This document shows positions 24,713 to 37,064 of a stretch of DNA of 64,000 nucleotides, one piece after another. The notes below the pieces were generated by a model, which ran no database searches, was not told the DNA's origin, and was given only the letters and a program-made list of their open reading frames with translations. This DNA comes from Lepus europaeus (lineage: Eukaryota; Chordata; Mammalia; Lagomorpha; Leporidae), in assembly GCF_033115175.1 (NCBI RefSeq), contig NC_084830.1, positions 39,749,409 through 39,813,408 on the forward strand, written 5' to 3'. A program made the position numbers and the translations under genes. The first letter of the stretch is position 1. Every line of letters starts with the position of its first letter.

Positions 24713-25049
24713 TAAGTTTCACTTAATCACAGTTAAAAAAAAATTGATATTCTACCCTCAATGATTTGGAGCCTTTCTTTTCAGTTCTTGACAGACCGTG
24801 ATGCATGTCAACTCATTTGGTTTTACTATATTTAAGAGAAAGACTTCAGGGACAGGAGGATGCAGGGAAGATGGGAAGTGAGCTTCATGATCATTTAGAA
24901 CTTGAAGGGGTCTGGTTAGGAACTCAGGATACTTGGCAAGGTACTTTCCCTCCACTATGTTTCCTTTATTTACTTTTTTTCCCCCAGAAAAACCCTGATC
25001 TTAGTAGATCAATATACAGAGCTATTTGGTCATTTGACATGGACACTTC

Positions 25050-25155
25050 AAAAAAAGTATGTCCCACTTCACGAATTTGCATATCATCTTTCTGTAGGGG
25101 CCATGCTAATCTCTATCAATTCCCATTTTACTATATGCACTGCTGAAGTGAACAC
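25050..25155 (-). pseudogene. RNU6: U6 snRNA retropseudogene
   Basis: Read on the minus strand from 25155, the sequence follows U6 snRNA over its whole length. It starts GTGTTCACTTCAGCAGT (U6: GTGCTCGCTTCGGCAGC). It includes ATTAGCATGGCCCCTACAG, GCAAATTCGTGAAGTG, and a final T-run at 25056-25050. There are many substitutions plus small deletions in the ATACAGAGA region, which is needed for U6 function, so this is a dead copy. No PSE or TATA box is recognisable upstream, as expected of an L1-mobilised U6 copy. Confidence 0.85.
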
Positions 25156-26624
25156 CTTCCTCTCTTTAAATGCCCAACTACACACATATCTTTACACAGA
25201 CACATGTACATACACACACATGTGCAAAATGATATAAATATAAAAAGTCACTAGTACACAAGAAGGAAGCAATTATCTGAACCGTGGCCTAGGCAAAGGA
25301 AGGTCATGACTGAGGCCCTGATGCCAGCAAAAGAGGAAAATCATTGCTTCCCCAGGGAAGGCAAATCTCTTTTAAGTTACCACACCTGAAAAACGGATTT
25401 ATGCAGCAATATTTCAGGGAACAGTGGGCAGATTTATGATGACATAAAATTCATTCAACTTACAAAAAAATCTAGCTTCCACTTTGTTATCCACAGAACC
25501 CATCTTACCCAACCAGACAAAATAAGCTTAACCTTGACAAATTTTCTCCCTACAGCAAATGCTCGCATCAACCGGCAGATTTTCCTGGCTGTGGATTTGT
25601 AATTACTTTCTGAATTTTGAAGAACAGATTAAACGACTACATAAAGATCTGAATATTACCATCCACAAATCTTTCTGCTAACTGATTACTATGAGTTATT
25701 ATTAAACGGGTTTTCCATGTTTCATAAGCATTTCCTGTGCTGGTGCCATATATTGCCTCTGACAAATGATTCAAAAAATAAAATATGAGCTTCAAAGAAA
25801 ATGAAGCCAACTATGTAGTTGAAAAGATTTCAAGAAAGATTTTTATAACATCTTAGGGGAAAGAACTTGAAAAAATACATTTTCCAAGGCAAAAATAGCA
25901 GCTTCTAAGGTTTGCATATAAATATTAAAAATGTTTTACCAAAGGAACAAAAGTCTTCATAAAGTGCAATGCTTATGGGCTTAACATATGCACTTTAATA
26001 ACTAGACTTGCAGTTGACTGATTTTTAGTTAAAGACAAAATACATTTTCTTCTACTGTGCTGAAATGGACTTCTAATCTGCCAGCCAAAGGGCACGGTTT
26101 AAACAGTCTCTATGGCAACCATCTTCTTCATTTACTGCAGCATCTGAAGAAATAATACACTGCGTACAGCTGGATAACGCAGTTGTCCTAGACTTTAATA
26201 AATTTGCTTTTACTTGCTATTTACAGATTTCTATCATATCTATGATCTTAGTCATTAGAGCTGAGAGATACACAGGGTCTTCATAAAGTTCTCCAGACAT
26301 CTGCTTATATTAATCATTGTTGGCAAACTCCTATAGTACAATGCTTTATGTTTGGAAACTGCATCCTTAATCATTTCAATTTATCTTCTCAATATCCATA
26401 AGGATGGAATAACCTCCGAACAGGAAATATGTTGGTTAATATGGAAGGCAGAGGAGTTTGCTAGCCTTTCATAGAGATTTTCTAACAATGATAGGAGGCT
26501 GGAAGGATAGATTATCTGCAAAGGTTGTAATAAAGAGGACAGAGAAGCAGAAATGAGAGCCTAATATTGGAACAAACCCAGGGAGTTAGATCTACTAGCT
26601 TACAAGTTTGGAGAGTAATAGCAG
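25156..26624. other. Repeat-free AT-rich block
   Basis: About 1.4 kb without any recognisable mobile element, unlike most of the window. It is a candidate for conserved non-coding DNA, but I cannot test conservation. Confidence 0.5.
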
Positions 26625-26749
26625 CCTGCAATTGGTGAGCATAGTGTGCTGGGCACTGGGGTGAGTATTTTTCATGCTGTACTTTTACTAAAATCTTACA
26701 ACAACTCTCTGACAAGGGTGTTATTGCCTCCATTTTCAGTTAAAGACAA
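26625..26749 (-). mobile_element. MIR fragment
   Basis: GTGTGCTGGGCACTGGGG and ATCTTACAACAACTCTCTGA match MIR in reverse complement. Confidence 0.6.
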
Positions 26750-26935
26750 GAAGTTCATGGAAATTTCTTTATAAAGATTAGTTTCCTTGTCTGATATGAA
26801 GGTACTTGCGAAAGTGTATGGAAAATGGAATTAAAAGCAGCTTTACTTGGTACAAAAATTCTAAAATCCATGCATAGGTTTTTCATAACACACAATTTCC
26901 ACGAAGTTTTTGAAGACCCCTTGTATTCTTCACTA
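26750..26935. repeat. Palindromic MITE-like element
   Basis: The left end AGAAGTTCATGGAAATTTC and the right end AATTTCCACGAAGTTTTTG are imperfect inverted repeats about 180 bases apart. There is no coding capacity and the family is not named. Confidence 0.5.
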
Positions 26936-27225
26936 TGATAAATGACGGCCACTCAGTCATCCTTGAACTCGTACTACAAATGCTTAAAGCGTAACTACTT
27001 ATTGTTAAGCACTGTGCTGGTCACTAAACAAATCAAAATAATCAAGACCAATGTAAGCCCTACGCTCAAAGAATTAATTTGCTAATCTATGTGGCAGAGA
27101 ACCCAGTATGGTTTGAGTAGCATAAGCCTCTTGAACTCATGTGGACAATTATTTACTCCTCAAAGTCCTAAGTTAATGATGCTAAGAGCGTGGGAACAAT
27201 CTAATTATGGTGTCTAGGAGGTGAG

Positions 27226-27352
27226 CCTAGTGCTTTCCCTGGCCATCAGCAGGGAGCTAGATCAGAAGTGGAGGAGCCAGGACTCGAACCATAGGGTATG
27301 CCAGTGCCACAGGTAGAGGCTTAACCTACTGTGCCATAGCGCTGTCCCCCAT
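27226..27352 (-). mobile_element. CSINE fragment (head half)
   Basis: The GCAGGGAGCTAGATCAGAAG body and GCCATAGCGCTGTCCC head are clear; the tail half is absent. Confidence 0.85.
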
Positions 27353-27369
27353 TCTTCTGATCTTTTTTT

Positions 27370-28405
27370 TTTTTTTTTTAAAAAAAAAAAGATCTAAAGG
27401 TCTAAAGAATGTGGCACAAGCACTGAGGGCAGATGAGAGCAACTTGTGGAAGATTTCAAAGCAGAGGAAAATACAATGTGATCACAGAACTTGGAAAGAA
27501 ATTCACCACTGGCTGAACACAGAAATGGAGAAGTGTGGTATGAGATACAGCATGATGCTGATGGAGAGCATACGGTCTTCTGAACCACACTATGAGCTTT
27601 GGACTTAATGCCAACAGCAAGTCATTGGGTGGTTTTTAAGCACGGGAGAGTTGTGATGAAATTTCCTTTGTAAAAAGACAATTTTGGCTAACGAGAAGAC
27701 GACATATTAAAAAGGGCACAAAACTCATAAAAAGACCCATCAAGAAGTGATTGCTGGAGTTTGAGTGAGGAATAATGGTGAGCTGTATTGGGATATTGGC
27801 AATGGTGATGAAGACATAATTAAGAGATAGTTAGGACTTTATGATTGACCTAAGGACAAGGCCAAGAACATCTAGATGTAGATGTCTGGTGTCTGAGTAA
27901 TTAGCAAAGTTGCTACGTTGCAGGGCAGGAAGAGAGGAAGTTGGTGCCCTCACGGAAAGGCAGGGATTGATGGTCTGGGATGACAGTGAGGGGAGGAGTG
28001 TCAGTGCTTGTGGACACAGTCTAGACTGGAGAGGCCCCTGAAGCTCCGAGTTCCTTTCAGTTGTCTGGTGTGGATTTACTGCCTAAGGCAGAATCTGAGC
28101 AAATATTTCAAAATGGAGAATTATTAGTTATTAGTAAATTAATGTATTAAGACAATATTAATATTTCATTTACCAGCTCAAACCAACTCTGAACGGAAGT
28201 CTCCTTTACCTATTAAGCCAAATTTAGCACTCTTCCAACATTTCCTAGGAAGGGCAGTCTCCAAGCTCCTGAAACTGCTTCACAGGTTTATTTGTAAGAC
28301 CATAGCTTGGTCTCCTGGGTATATTTTCAATTGACAAAGCAAGTTACAAATTCTGAAAAAATTCTCAAACTAGTTCAAAAGAAGTGAATTTAGGCTTTAA
28401 TGTAA
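27370..28405. other. Intergenic DNA, perhaps an old repeat
   Basis: The stretch around 27600-27900 (AAGTCATTGGGTGGTTTTTA, GTTAGGACTTTATGATTGAC) reads like a very old interspersed repeat, but I cannot assign it. Confidence 0.4.
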
Positions 28406-28419
28406 CTGGATAGGAATTT

Positions 28420-28748
28420 TTTTTTTTTTTTTGACAGGCAGAGTTAGACGGTGAGAGAGAGAGACTGAGAGAAAGGTCTTCCTTTTCCGTTGGTTCACCC
28501 CCCAAATGGCCACAACGGCTGGCGTGCTGCACCGATCAGAAGCCAGAAGCCAGGTGCTTCTCCTGGTCTCCCATGCCAGTGCAGGGCCCAAGCACTTGGG
28601 CCATCCTCCACTGCCTTCCCAGGCCACAGCAGACAGCTGGACTGGAAGAGGAGCAGCCGGGACAGAATCCGGTGCCCCAACTGGGACTAGAACCCGGGGT
28701 GCCAGTGCTGCAGGCGGAGGATTAGCCTATTGAGCTGCAGCGCCGGCC
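28420..28748 (-). mobile_element. CSINE (young type) with TSD
   Basis: Perfect 14-bp TSD, CTGGATAGGAATTT, at 28406-28419 and 28749-28762. It shows little divergence from other young copies. Confidence 0.97.
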
Positions 28749-28762
28749 CTGGATAGGAATTT

Positions 28763-31554
28763 ATATACATTTATATAAATCATCACAACTACTCAACAAA
28801 CTCCATGGAGCATCTAAATGATGTAGTTACTGTTCACATCTGGAGAAATTAACAATAAGCAACACAAACTCCCTTGCAGGCAAGATGGAAATAAGGGGCT
28901 ACAGGTAGGAAATTGTGACCTGCAGGTTTTCTTTCCTATAAAAAATTCCATTAATATGAAGAGAACAGATTTCAAGTATTTCATAGGTACAACTCTAAGA
29001 AGATAACCATACTTCCTTCCCCCCTTTTACTTTTCTTCCTTTACTCATTTCTTTATTCCAAGAGTAGAAGGCAGAAACCGGGCAGGGAATGCAGAAAAGG
29101 TAAGTTTACTAAAACAGAAATGTGACGGGCTTTAACGCCTGCCCCCTCTCCCCTTCCCAGATGCTGTTTCCCCTCCTTTTATGCTCTTTATCTCTATGAA
29201 ATCACCTTTACCTGATCAAGTGGGACTATCCAGGGCATCAGTAATGCGGTGACGCAGTTTGGGAGGTGAGGAAAAAAAATGGTCTTGAAAAGAGCACGAC
29301 AAGATTACAAAAGGAAAGAGAAAGGGAAATGAGCAGCCCCAACAGGAGAAAAAATTTCCCATCCAAACCAGAAGAGGAGGCAGTTCATATGCAAGACACC
29401 CAAATCAACAGATTGGATAGGTTTGCCATTCTTTCTCCATCATTCTTTTTAAACAAAAATAAATCTCAGAAAAGTAAGATTTACTTATGAAAAGCTAACA
29501 AATTAGAACCCTTTCTTAATGTAACTAAAAACAAAAGGTAGTTTCCTAATTAATGAACTGGCGAAGCTATATGCTTGTTCTTGGTTACAACAACAGAAAC
29601 AGACGTTTGATGACTTCCATAGAAAAGGAACTTGTTGGAAAGGTTTAAAACAGCTCAGGGATTGGATAGGAAGGTTGGACTCCAAGGCTGGAAACTTGAC
29701 AGAGGCAGGAAGGTCAGAGAGCAGGAATCAGGCCAAAGCCCTGCTACAGAAATGGTGTTTGGGATGTTTCGACAAACATGATTGTCATTGCTGTACTCAG
29801 CTGCTGCTGGCTACACTCTGTTCCATTTGAAAGTCATCCCTACCCACTAGCTCCACTAACCTCTGATCCAAAGTCCTGGGCAGGAATCTTGGCCTGTAAA
29901 GGGATGGAGAGAGGAGTCTGGCTCCATTATTTCAAGAATCACATAGTGTGGATTCCACCAGAACAGACGCTGGGCAGCCAGGAATGGGACAAATGTGTAC
30001 TGCATGCTACTTCAGATAATTTATTAAGGTGTTGTTGTAATGAAGGGGTAGAATTTCAGCCAAGGATTTCAGAAATGTTTGTAAGAGAAGCAAAAGAACC
30101 TGGCCCAGCAGTTATCTCCACTGGCCAATCCGAATAACAAATGCTACCCAGGACTACCCTTGACTTTGATTCTTAGATCTTAAAGCAAACATCTTTGTCA
30201 ACACTGCTACTTGCTTAAGGCATGGCACTGTCTCCTAAGAAACCCTCAGCTCTTTGAAGATGTAGGTGTATTCACCTCAATACACCCATTTTACATGGCA
30301 GGATTTCATTTCATAAAGGGCGTTTTTGTCTATAGTCACATACTAGGCTTAACTGGTTATTACGGAGTATAAACAGATTTGGAGCAAATTATTCTATCTT
30401 ATTTACTCTGAGGTAAGACAGAAAAATTATCTTGAAATATATTATTTCTTCTAGGAAATATTTCATCTTTTTCCTCATAAAACCAATGATAGTGATTTGA
30501 AAGCTTCAGATGGATGAATAGGAAATTCTTTATTCTAATTGAAATTGGGTCTATTTATTAAAAGTCAGATTGGATAATGCTATTCAAAGCTTCACATTTC
30601 ACCTGGAAAGAAATCTAATTAATGAGATTGCTTTTTACAAACTAATTTCCTGACCTACTTCCTTGCAGAATTGAAACTAGATTCAAGTATATTTGATCTA
30701 GTTACTTGGTTGTTACATTTGAGCTTGAAACTTTTCTATTTAGGATTCTATAATAACACATGTAAATGCAAATGACTTTTTAAATGAAAATTATAAATAC
30801 TAATACAATAGCTCTGAGGAACACGTATTACCATCATTCAAAACTCAATATTCAGGCTTTAATTCCCTCTTAATTCTAATCGCTTAAGGAAAACTTTTCG
30901 TATACCTAATGTGATGTTCTGATTAAGGAATCCTTGGGGAATTATGTTTCTTCATGAAGAATTCAAGATGCTAAAGCCAACAGAAGCCTTCATCAATCAC
31001 GCAAAGCAAGGATTCCTGAGTGTGTTAGCTGGGGTTTCTATACAGATCTTCTATTTTATCCCTGACAAGCTGAAGATTAAATATAATTATGAAGTCTTCA
31101 AAATGTGTATTCTTTGTGGGTGCAAAGCATGGTGGGCCTCAAAAAAACAGGAGCTGCAGTGACTGGGAATGGGTGCAGGGCTTTCAGTAGTGCTGCAGTT
31201 TAGCAAGTTCGGCCAGAATTCAGGGGCTCATTACTGGGGGGGGCAGAGTACAAGGGAGGGTTTATGTGTCATGACTCATTTAAGAAGCCAAACAAGGCAC
31301 ATGCCAAAGTGTCCATTTTGCCAGCAAGTAGGACACAGCTAGAAGCTATAAGAAAACAGATCTGGTAGGTGCTTATTAGGGTTTCAACTGCCCACTATGG
31401 GACTCAGGTGGAGCCACATGGAGAAAGGACGCAATTGGGGTCTACACCCAGGCCTCATTTCCCTTCTTACACTAGCCAGAAACAAGAGGTCAGACTAAGC
31501 CTAGGAACACATCTGGCGGTGAGCAGCAAGAGATCTGGATTATGCAGCCAAGAA
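28763..31554. other. Long SINE-free block
   Basis: About 2.8 kb with no CSINE or L1 detected. Open frames of up to 119 codons (29778-30137) show no family signature, and I do not call a gene. Confidence 0.5.
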
Positions 31555-31568
31555 AAGTCGTCAGTTAG

Positions 31569-31915
31569 GCCGGTGCCGTGGCTCAACAAGCTAATCCTCC
31601 GCCTTGCGGCGCCGGCACACCGGGTTCTAGTCCCGGTTGGGGCACCGATCCTGTCCCGGTTGCCCCTCTTCCAGGCCAGCTCTCTGCTGTGGCTAGGGAG
31701 TGCAGTGGAGGATGGCCCAAGTCCTTGGGTCCTGCACCCCATGGGAGACCAGGAGAAGCACCTGGCTCCTGCCATCGGAACAGCGCGGTGCGCCGGCCGC
31801 AGGGCGCTACCGCAGCGGCCATTGAGGGTGAACCAACGGCAAAAGGAAGACCTTTCTCTCTGTCTCTCTCTCTCTCACTGTCCACTCTGCCTGTCCAAAA
31901 AAAAAAAAAAAAAAA
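31569..31915 (+). mobile_element. CSINE (young type) with TSD
   Basis: Perfect 14-bp TSD, AAGTCGTCAGTTAG, at 31555-31568 and 31916-31929, with a long uninterrupted A-tail. The 186- and 148-residue open frames here are SINE shadows. Confidence 0.97.
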
Positions 31916-31929
31916 AAGTCGTCAGTTAG

Positions 31930-34213
31930 GGCTGACATTAGCCTCCTCTTCCCACAGCCTTTTGTCAACTCAAGTGACCTGTCCCCATTTCTTCCTGCTT
32001 TCCTCCTTCCCCATATCAAAATAATGAATATACTATTGCTACATATTTTGATGATTAAATGAAATGTTAAGCACTAAAGGGGATTGCTGACCCATAGCTC
32101 ATTCTGAAGATTCCCCCACCTCTATAAGCCAGTGGTCGAGGGTAGACAGGTCAAAGCCACTAGCTAGGGGTCTCGGAATTGACTCTGCCATAAAAGATGT
32201 TACCCCCGAATGTACGATCCCAGCCAGGGAGTTTTCTTCCCTCTCAGATTGAAAAGCAAAGACGGAAAGATAAATGGCCAGTTGATGGGGCACTGGAACT
32301 GTACAGTCCTGTCGAATCAGGGTAAGGTGGCAATTTTTGGATTCAAAGAGCTGAAGTTATGTTAGAGTAGAAACTGAGTAAGAAGAAACCAAGTAGTAGA
32401 GAACAATGGAGCAGATGCATCCAGAATTATTTCCTCGAGGCTGTTTGGGGCCCAGTTTCAGAACCACGATGTCTGCCTCAGCTGTACTGGAGTTTTGGTT
32501 CTTGGGTTTCTGAGATTTTTCCCCAGAAATGTCTTGACCCTTCTTGAGGAAAATGTTGTTCTTTGTAATAAAATAATCTCCAAGCTACAAAAAAACTATT
32601 GTATGCTGATATCAAAGTATTAACTGAACTTTTGTATTTTTAATCTTTGTGTTTTGTTGCAAAAAGATTTTTACTTACTGGGGACAGGAGAGGGACTCAT
32701 AAAATCATCCAGGCCAATCTTTAGAGGTAGACCTAAAAGTTAAAACTGCTTTTCTCCTTTGGGCAAATTATAAGGATCAAGATCAGAAGATACATCTCTT
32801 TTGCTGCAATTCTCTCTGCTCCTGTCTATGCAATAGCATGTTATCTGCACCAGCTAGAACCCTATACTCTGTTGCTGCTGGCTGACCTTCTCACAGGCCC
32901 ACCCACTCGAACCTGCAGCACACTCTGTTCCAGCTTGATGCCTCTACTCCTCACATCCACCTTCATTTTCACCGTATACTCACTCTTTCTACCCTATGAC
33001 ATAGGTACATATTCTATGCTTTCTGATTTTTCAATCTGTAGTTTTCAATGAAACTTCTATTCTGTAACTTACATATCTCCCTGGAGAATTTCAGCCCAAA
33101 ACTTATGTATTATCAGATGTAGGGCAGTAAGTTTCTGATAACGTAGCACTGCTGGAGGGTTAACAGTGATATATCTGAATGAGGTATCAAAGATTTATTT
33201 TGAAACCACACCTACTGCATTTCTATTCATCCGTGCAGCAGGCCAGAATCAGCTGGTAATTTAATAATAATTATTGTTCACTTCTGGAGGGCTTCTTCCT
33301 TCCCCAGCGGGAAGTTAGGCTTCTACTCTTGGTATAGTAGTATTATATTAAAACATCTTAATAATGTATGCAATTACTCGTTTTCATGTTACTCTCCTTT
33401 GAGACTGAGTTCCTTTCAGAATCTCTTATAGGTTGAATGTAGAGTAGACTAAATGTGGGTTACAAGAAGACCTTTCTTTTGGGGTTCTTACAGGAATTAA
33501 AAACAAATTAAACTCAATGTATGCAAATCATTTACAGTGCTGTGAGTGCTCAGTAAACATTAGCTGCTATTGTTACCAATACTATTCATAGCATCTGTGC
33601 CCTTACACCCAGGTTTCTGTCTTGGTTACCTCTGTGGGTGGTGTACCATTCAAATAGGCAATGCAGGAAATGCAAGTTTAGGGAATCAACAAAATAATGA
33701 GTATTGCCATTCACTTAAAAAAAAAAAAAAAAGCAGGCACATAGCTGGGACTCAATATATGCAGATTTCAGAATACTCACTCAATAAATCATTTACTCAT
33801 TCATTCAGTGAAAGAGTTCTTAGTCCTGATTTAACTGTAACTGTTTAATAACTTTACAAAGGGATTAAAGCAAACTTGTTTACTTTAAAACGTATGCACC
33901 ATCAGCACTATTGTCACTGTCACTGTATCAAAACACTGGAACTCCAAAATCTCTGTAATCAAATAATCAAATACTTATTTTGTATTTTCTAATACCGGGT
34001 TGGAAGGCCTTATATGAATCACTGGTGTTTACTGGGTTGCAATAAGTTTTGGGTTTATTGCTCTAACATTCAAGCTGACCATAAATGTTCCCTAAAGACA
34101 AGATTTTATTTCTGATGATCCCTTTTTGCCCATGTCATAGTCATTCCCATGTCTTTTCCCTTCCTTTTTCTGAAAATAAGATGAGTGGGGATTATAAAAG
34201 AACAGTTTGAAGG
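31930..34213. other. Unique intergenic DNA
   Basis: Only a MIR end near 33500 and an A-run at 33717 are seen. Confidence 0.5.
33500..33590 (+). mobile_element. MIR 3' fragment
   Basis: GCTGTGAGTGCTCAGTAAAC and ATTAGCTGCTATTGT match the MIR 3' end. Confidence 0.5.
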
Positions 34214-34488
34214 ACAGGGGTTGTGGTGCCTTGGGACTTCCTGCGATGCCAGTATCCTCTAAGAGTGCTGGTTTGAGTTCTGAGTGCTCTACTTCTGACC
34301 CAGCTCCTTGCTAATGTGCCTGGGAAAGCAGTGGAAGATGGCCCAAGAATTCGGGGCCCCTGATACCCATGTGGGAAATATGGATAGAGACTTGGGCTCC
34401 TGGCTTTGACCTGGCCAGGATCTGGCAACTAGGTCTCTCTTTCTCTATAACTCTACCTTTCAAATAAATGAAATAAATCTTAGGGGGC
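34214..34488 (+). mobile_element. Old CSINE
   Basis: A diverged copy with GCAGTGGAAGATGGCCCAAG and a TTTCAAATAAATGAAATAA tail. Confidence 0.88.
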
Positions 34489-36884
34489 GGGGGAGGATAG
34501 GTTGAATTTGCAATTTGTTTTCTCCGGTTCTATTAAAGGATCATAGTAACAATCAAGTGGCAGGATTTAATAACAAGGTGTTTGATACAAATGTCTTCCC
34601 TGAGAAGCTACTATAAATCATTTGTATTAGATTTCTCAGTCTCCGCAAGCAATCCTTTCAGGTTGCTACCATCTCTTGTTTCTGCCCTTGGAGCTCTACC
34701 CTAATAACCTCACTTCTTAAAATCTGTGTGTGTGTTCCAAAAATCTTGGACCAGTGAAGTTACATTTTAATATATCAAAATCGTGCTCCCATTTCTAGAT
34801 TAGAAAAAGGCTTGATTCACAGGAAAAACCACTCATGTCTTCAGCGAGTCAGCTTCAGCTGTGTCGAAGTCCCTGAGCCATCACTATGGAAACCACAGGT
34901 TGTAGCAGGAGGTGGTGCCAGTGACTCAGCAGGTGACACTTCTTTTCAAGGCAGTAATATCAAATGGCCTGCCAACATCATACTACGGTTACTTCAATTT
35001 TTAGGTGGTACATGAATTTACAGTTCACTGGGCTAAAGGGCTAAAAACATGAGAGGAAATTCAGAAAAAGACAAGAGTAAAGTGGTGAAATGAAAAGAAA
35101 AGGAAAAAAAAATTAAATGAACACCTGTTCTACTGAACACTGTAGAGCGACTGAAAGCCGGCCTTACTGACTAGAACGTATTATGAAGAGGGCGCTAAGG
35201 GAAGGATGCTCTTTCCTGGTAAGCTCACTCTCAGTGCCTGTCAAGGTAAGACACTGCTAGAAACACAAACAGTGTTCTTTCCTGGAACGCTCCCCCTCCT
35301 CCCCTCCCGTACTTAATGATAAACTGCTCTGACCCTGCAGAGGAGGCGACAAGATGAGCCTCCCTGCGGCCCTGCAGACAAGACCATGCTGTCTTCTAAG
35401 AGGTGTATGGGAATCACGGAGCAGTTGCTACCCAAACCTACAAGGAGAGGTGGATCTGTGCAGCGCAAGAGGTGAACCTTGGCGGCCACAGAAATGCGGT
35501 GCTTAGCATCCCTGAGAGAAGACCAGCTGCGGAGAGCACAGCTACCTGATGGCCCCAGCTGCCACCCCTCTTCAGTGCACCAGGACAGGGCCTCAGGGCC
35601 CCTCCCTGCCACTGACAGCACTGGGAGGGCACTAGTGCTGGCACAGTCTTACACGCCACAGGACTCCCCTTAGCCTGGCCCCACCTTTTTTAGAACTGCA
35701 TTGAGATTCTTACCAACCCCTCTTTTCCACCATAGGTGTCAGTCCCTGCGACACACTCTGAAAGCTCTCCCTGCCAACTCCTACTCTCTCTTGTATCCTT
35801 CACGAGATTCCCTCCAGTAAACCTCTCGCACGGCTAATCCCATCTAGGCATCTGCTTCTTAAACACCAACTGAGACGCTCATGTTTATGGACTAGTATTT
35901 GCATATTTGATACTACGTCCAAACTAACAGCAATATGGGTGCATAGGAAGTACGTTCACCTTAAAAATCAAGTAATTTGAAGCCTACAGTAGAACATTAG
36001 AATCAAAACAGTCAGTTGATCTCTTACCAGACTTAAGAAAAATAAAATGAAATGCTTTTCAAGAAAGTTTAAAAATAACAGAATTTATACACAGCCTCAG
36101 AAATAAAACTTTACTGAGAGAGTTGCAATGTCCAAGGTACCCTATCTCAACTGGACAATTCCTACTCTCCAGATATTGATCTTTACCATTCCTGTACATT
36201 TATATTTTTCACTACAAACATACATGTTCCTCAAAAAGTCTTTCACTTGTTTTTTGTAAGTTTCTTCTTTCTAAAAATCTAGGTTTTTATATGAATATTT
36301 ATAATAAGTTTAAGCAGATAATTTAAAAAGCCAAGATGACCTTTGTCACGCAGAACTACTTATGATTTAGTGAGACTGAAATTATTTACCAGAAATAGAT
36401 CATCAAAGTTTCAATGCTGAGAAAAAGAATGTTTTATTATCTTGACTACAAATTATAATTAGTATTACTTATAAAAGTTCTATAAATGAAAGCTGCCCGT
36501 GTTTAAAATTTAAAAAGGCCAAATATGAATAAAACAGGAAAGAAATTCAGCTGAAAAAAGTTCTAACATAATTCTTCTATGTGTTATGAGGAATCATAAA
36601 AGAATCAATGTAATCATTACCCAAAGTAAGATTAGAGATGACACAAGAAATGTGCAGTCTTAAATGTAAATTCAAATGTATAATGTCTATAATCTATTAG
36701 AGAAAAAGTGCATCTGCAATTTCTAATGGCAAAAATAAGTTAGTTGCAAATATTGCAAATTCTTCAATGACAGATTAAAGCAGATTAAGGATGAAATATT
36801 ACACATAATCAGGCTACCTTGAGGGTAATTATGCAGGGTAGCTGAGCAACAGTTAAGAGTCTACACATATACGTGAAATGCTTA
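34489..36884. other. Intergenic DNA downstream of DCAF13, with a GC-richer patch
   Basis: The patch at about 35140-35860 is clearly richer in G and C than its surroundings and has overlapping open frames on both strands (35313-35673). I recognise no gene or promoter motif. From 35860 to 36884 it is AT-rich and may include alternative DCAF13 3' UTR. Confidence 0.45.
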
Positions 36885-36976
36885 CTATTAAACCAGAGCC
36901 AGTACTTTTATTTGTAGAGTTCTCAAGTCAAAAGTAACAAAAAGTTTCATGTCAGGATTAGCAGGAATACCAAATA
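36885..36976 (-). promoter_or_regulatory. DCAF13: DCAF13 3' UTR and likely polyadenylation signal
   Basis: On the minus strand an AATAAA hexamer occurs at 36912-36907, about 65 nt after the stop codon. Cleavage would be expected 15-25 nt further on, so the annotated end at 36885 is approximate. Further minus-strand AATAAA hexamers lie downstream (for example near 36436), so longer 3' UTR forms are possible. Sequence alone cannot say which site is used. Confidence 0.55.
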
Positions 36977-37064
36977 TTATTTCACAACTGCTACTACGTG
37001 CTTCTTCCTCTCTGACACAATTGGCACTGATCCAGGCTTGCTATGTTTACGGCGATTCACTTCC
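36977..37064 (-). CDS. DCAF13: DCAF13 last coding exon with stop codon (Sof1 domain end)
   Basis: This is the terminal coding exon, too short for a long-ORF search. After acceptor TTTGTTTCTAG the first G completes the split Lys codon. Translation then gives EVNRRKHSKPGSVPIVSER followed by KKHVVAVVK and TAA (36979-36977). This is the characteristic DCAF13 C-terminus, with the same length as the family and a basic, probably nuclear-localising tail. Its frame agrees with all upstream exons. Confidence 0.95.

Noticed and set aside
26270-26300. A GGTCTTCATAAAGTTCTCC piece similar to the MITE-like end at 26750
   Set aside because: Too short, with no partner repeat; treated as coincidence.
29778-30137. 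119-codon plus-strand open frame
   Set aside because: No recognisable family, no splice or promoter context, and the length is compatible with chance.
31369-32024. Open frames of 100-186 codons on both strands
   Set aside because: They lie mostly within the young CSINE at 31569-31915; the same peptide types recur in nearly every CSINE of the window.
35313-35673. Overlapping open frames in a GC-richer patch
   Set aside because: Frames overlap on both strands, none resembles a known protein, so I do not call a gene; the patch is only listed as a finding.
1-36884. Exons of RIMS2, expected by human synteny on this side of DCAF13
   Set aside because: No RIM-type zinc finger, PDZ or C2 coding signature with splice sites was seen, so the gene, if present, lies further left.
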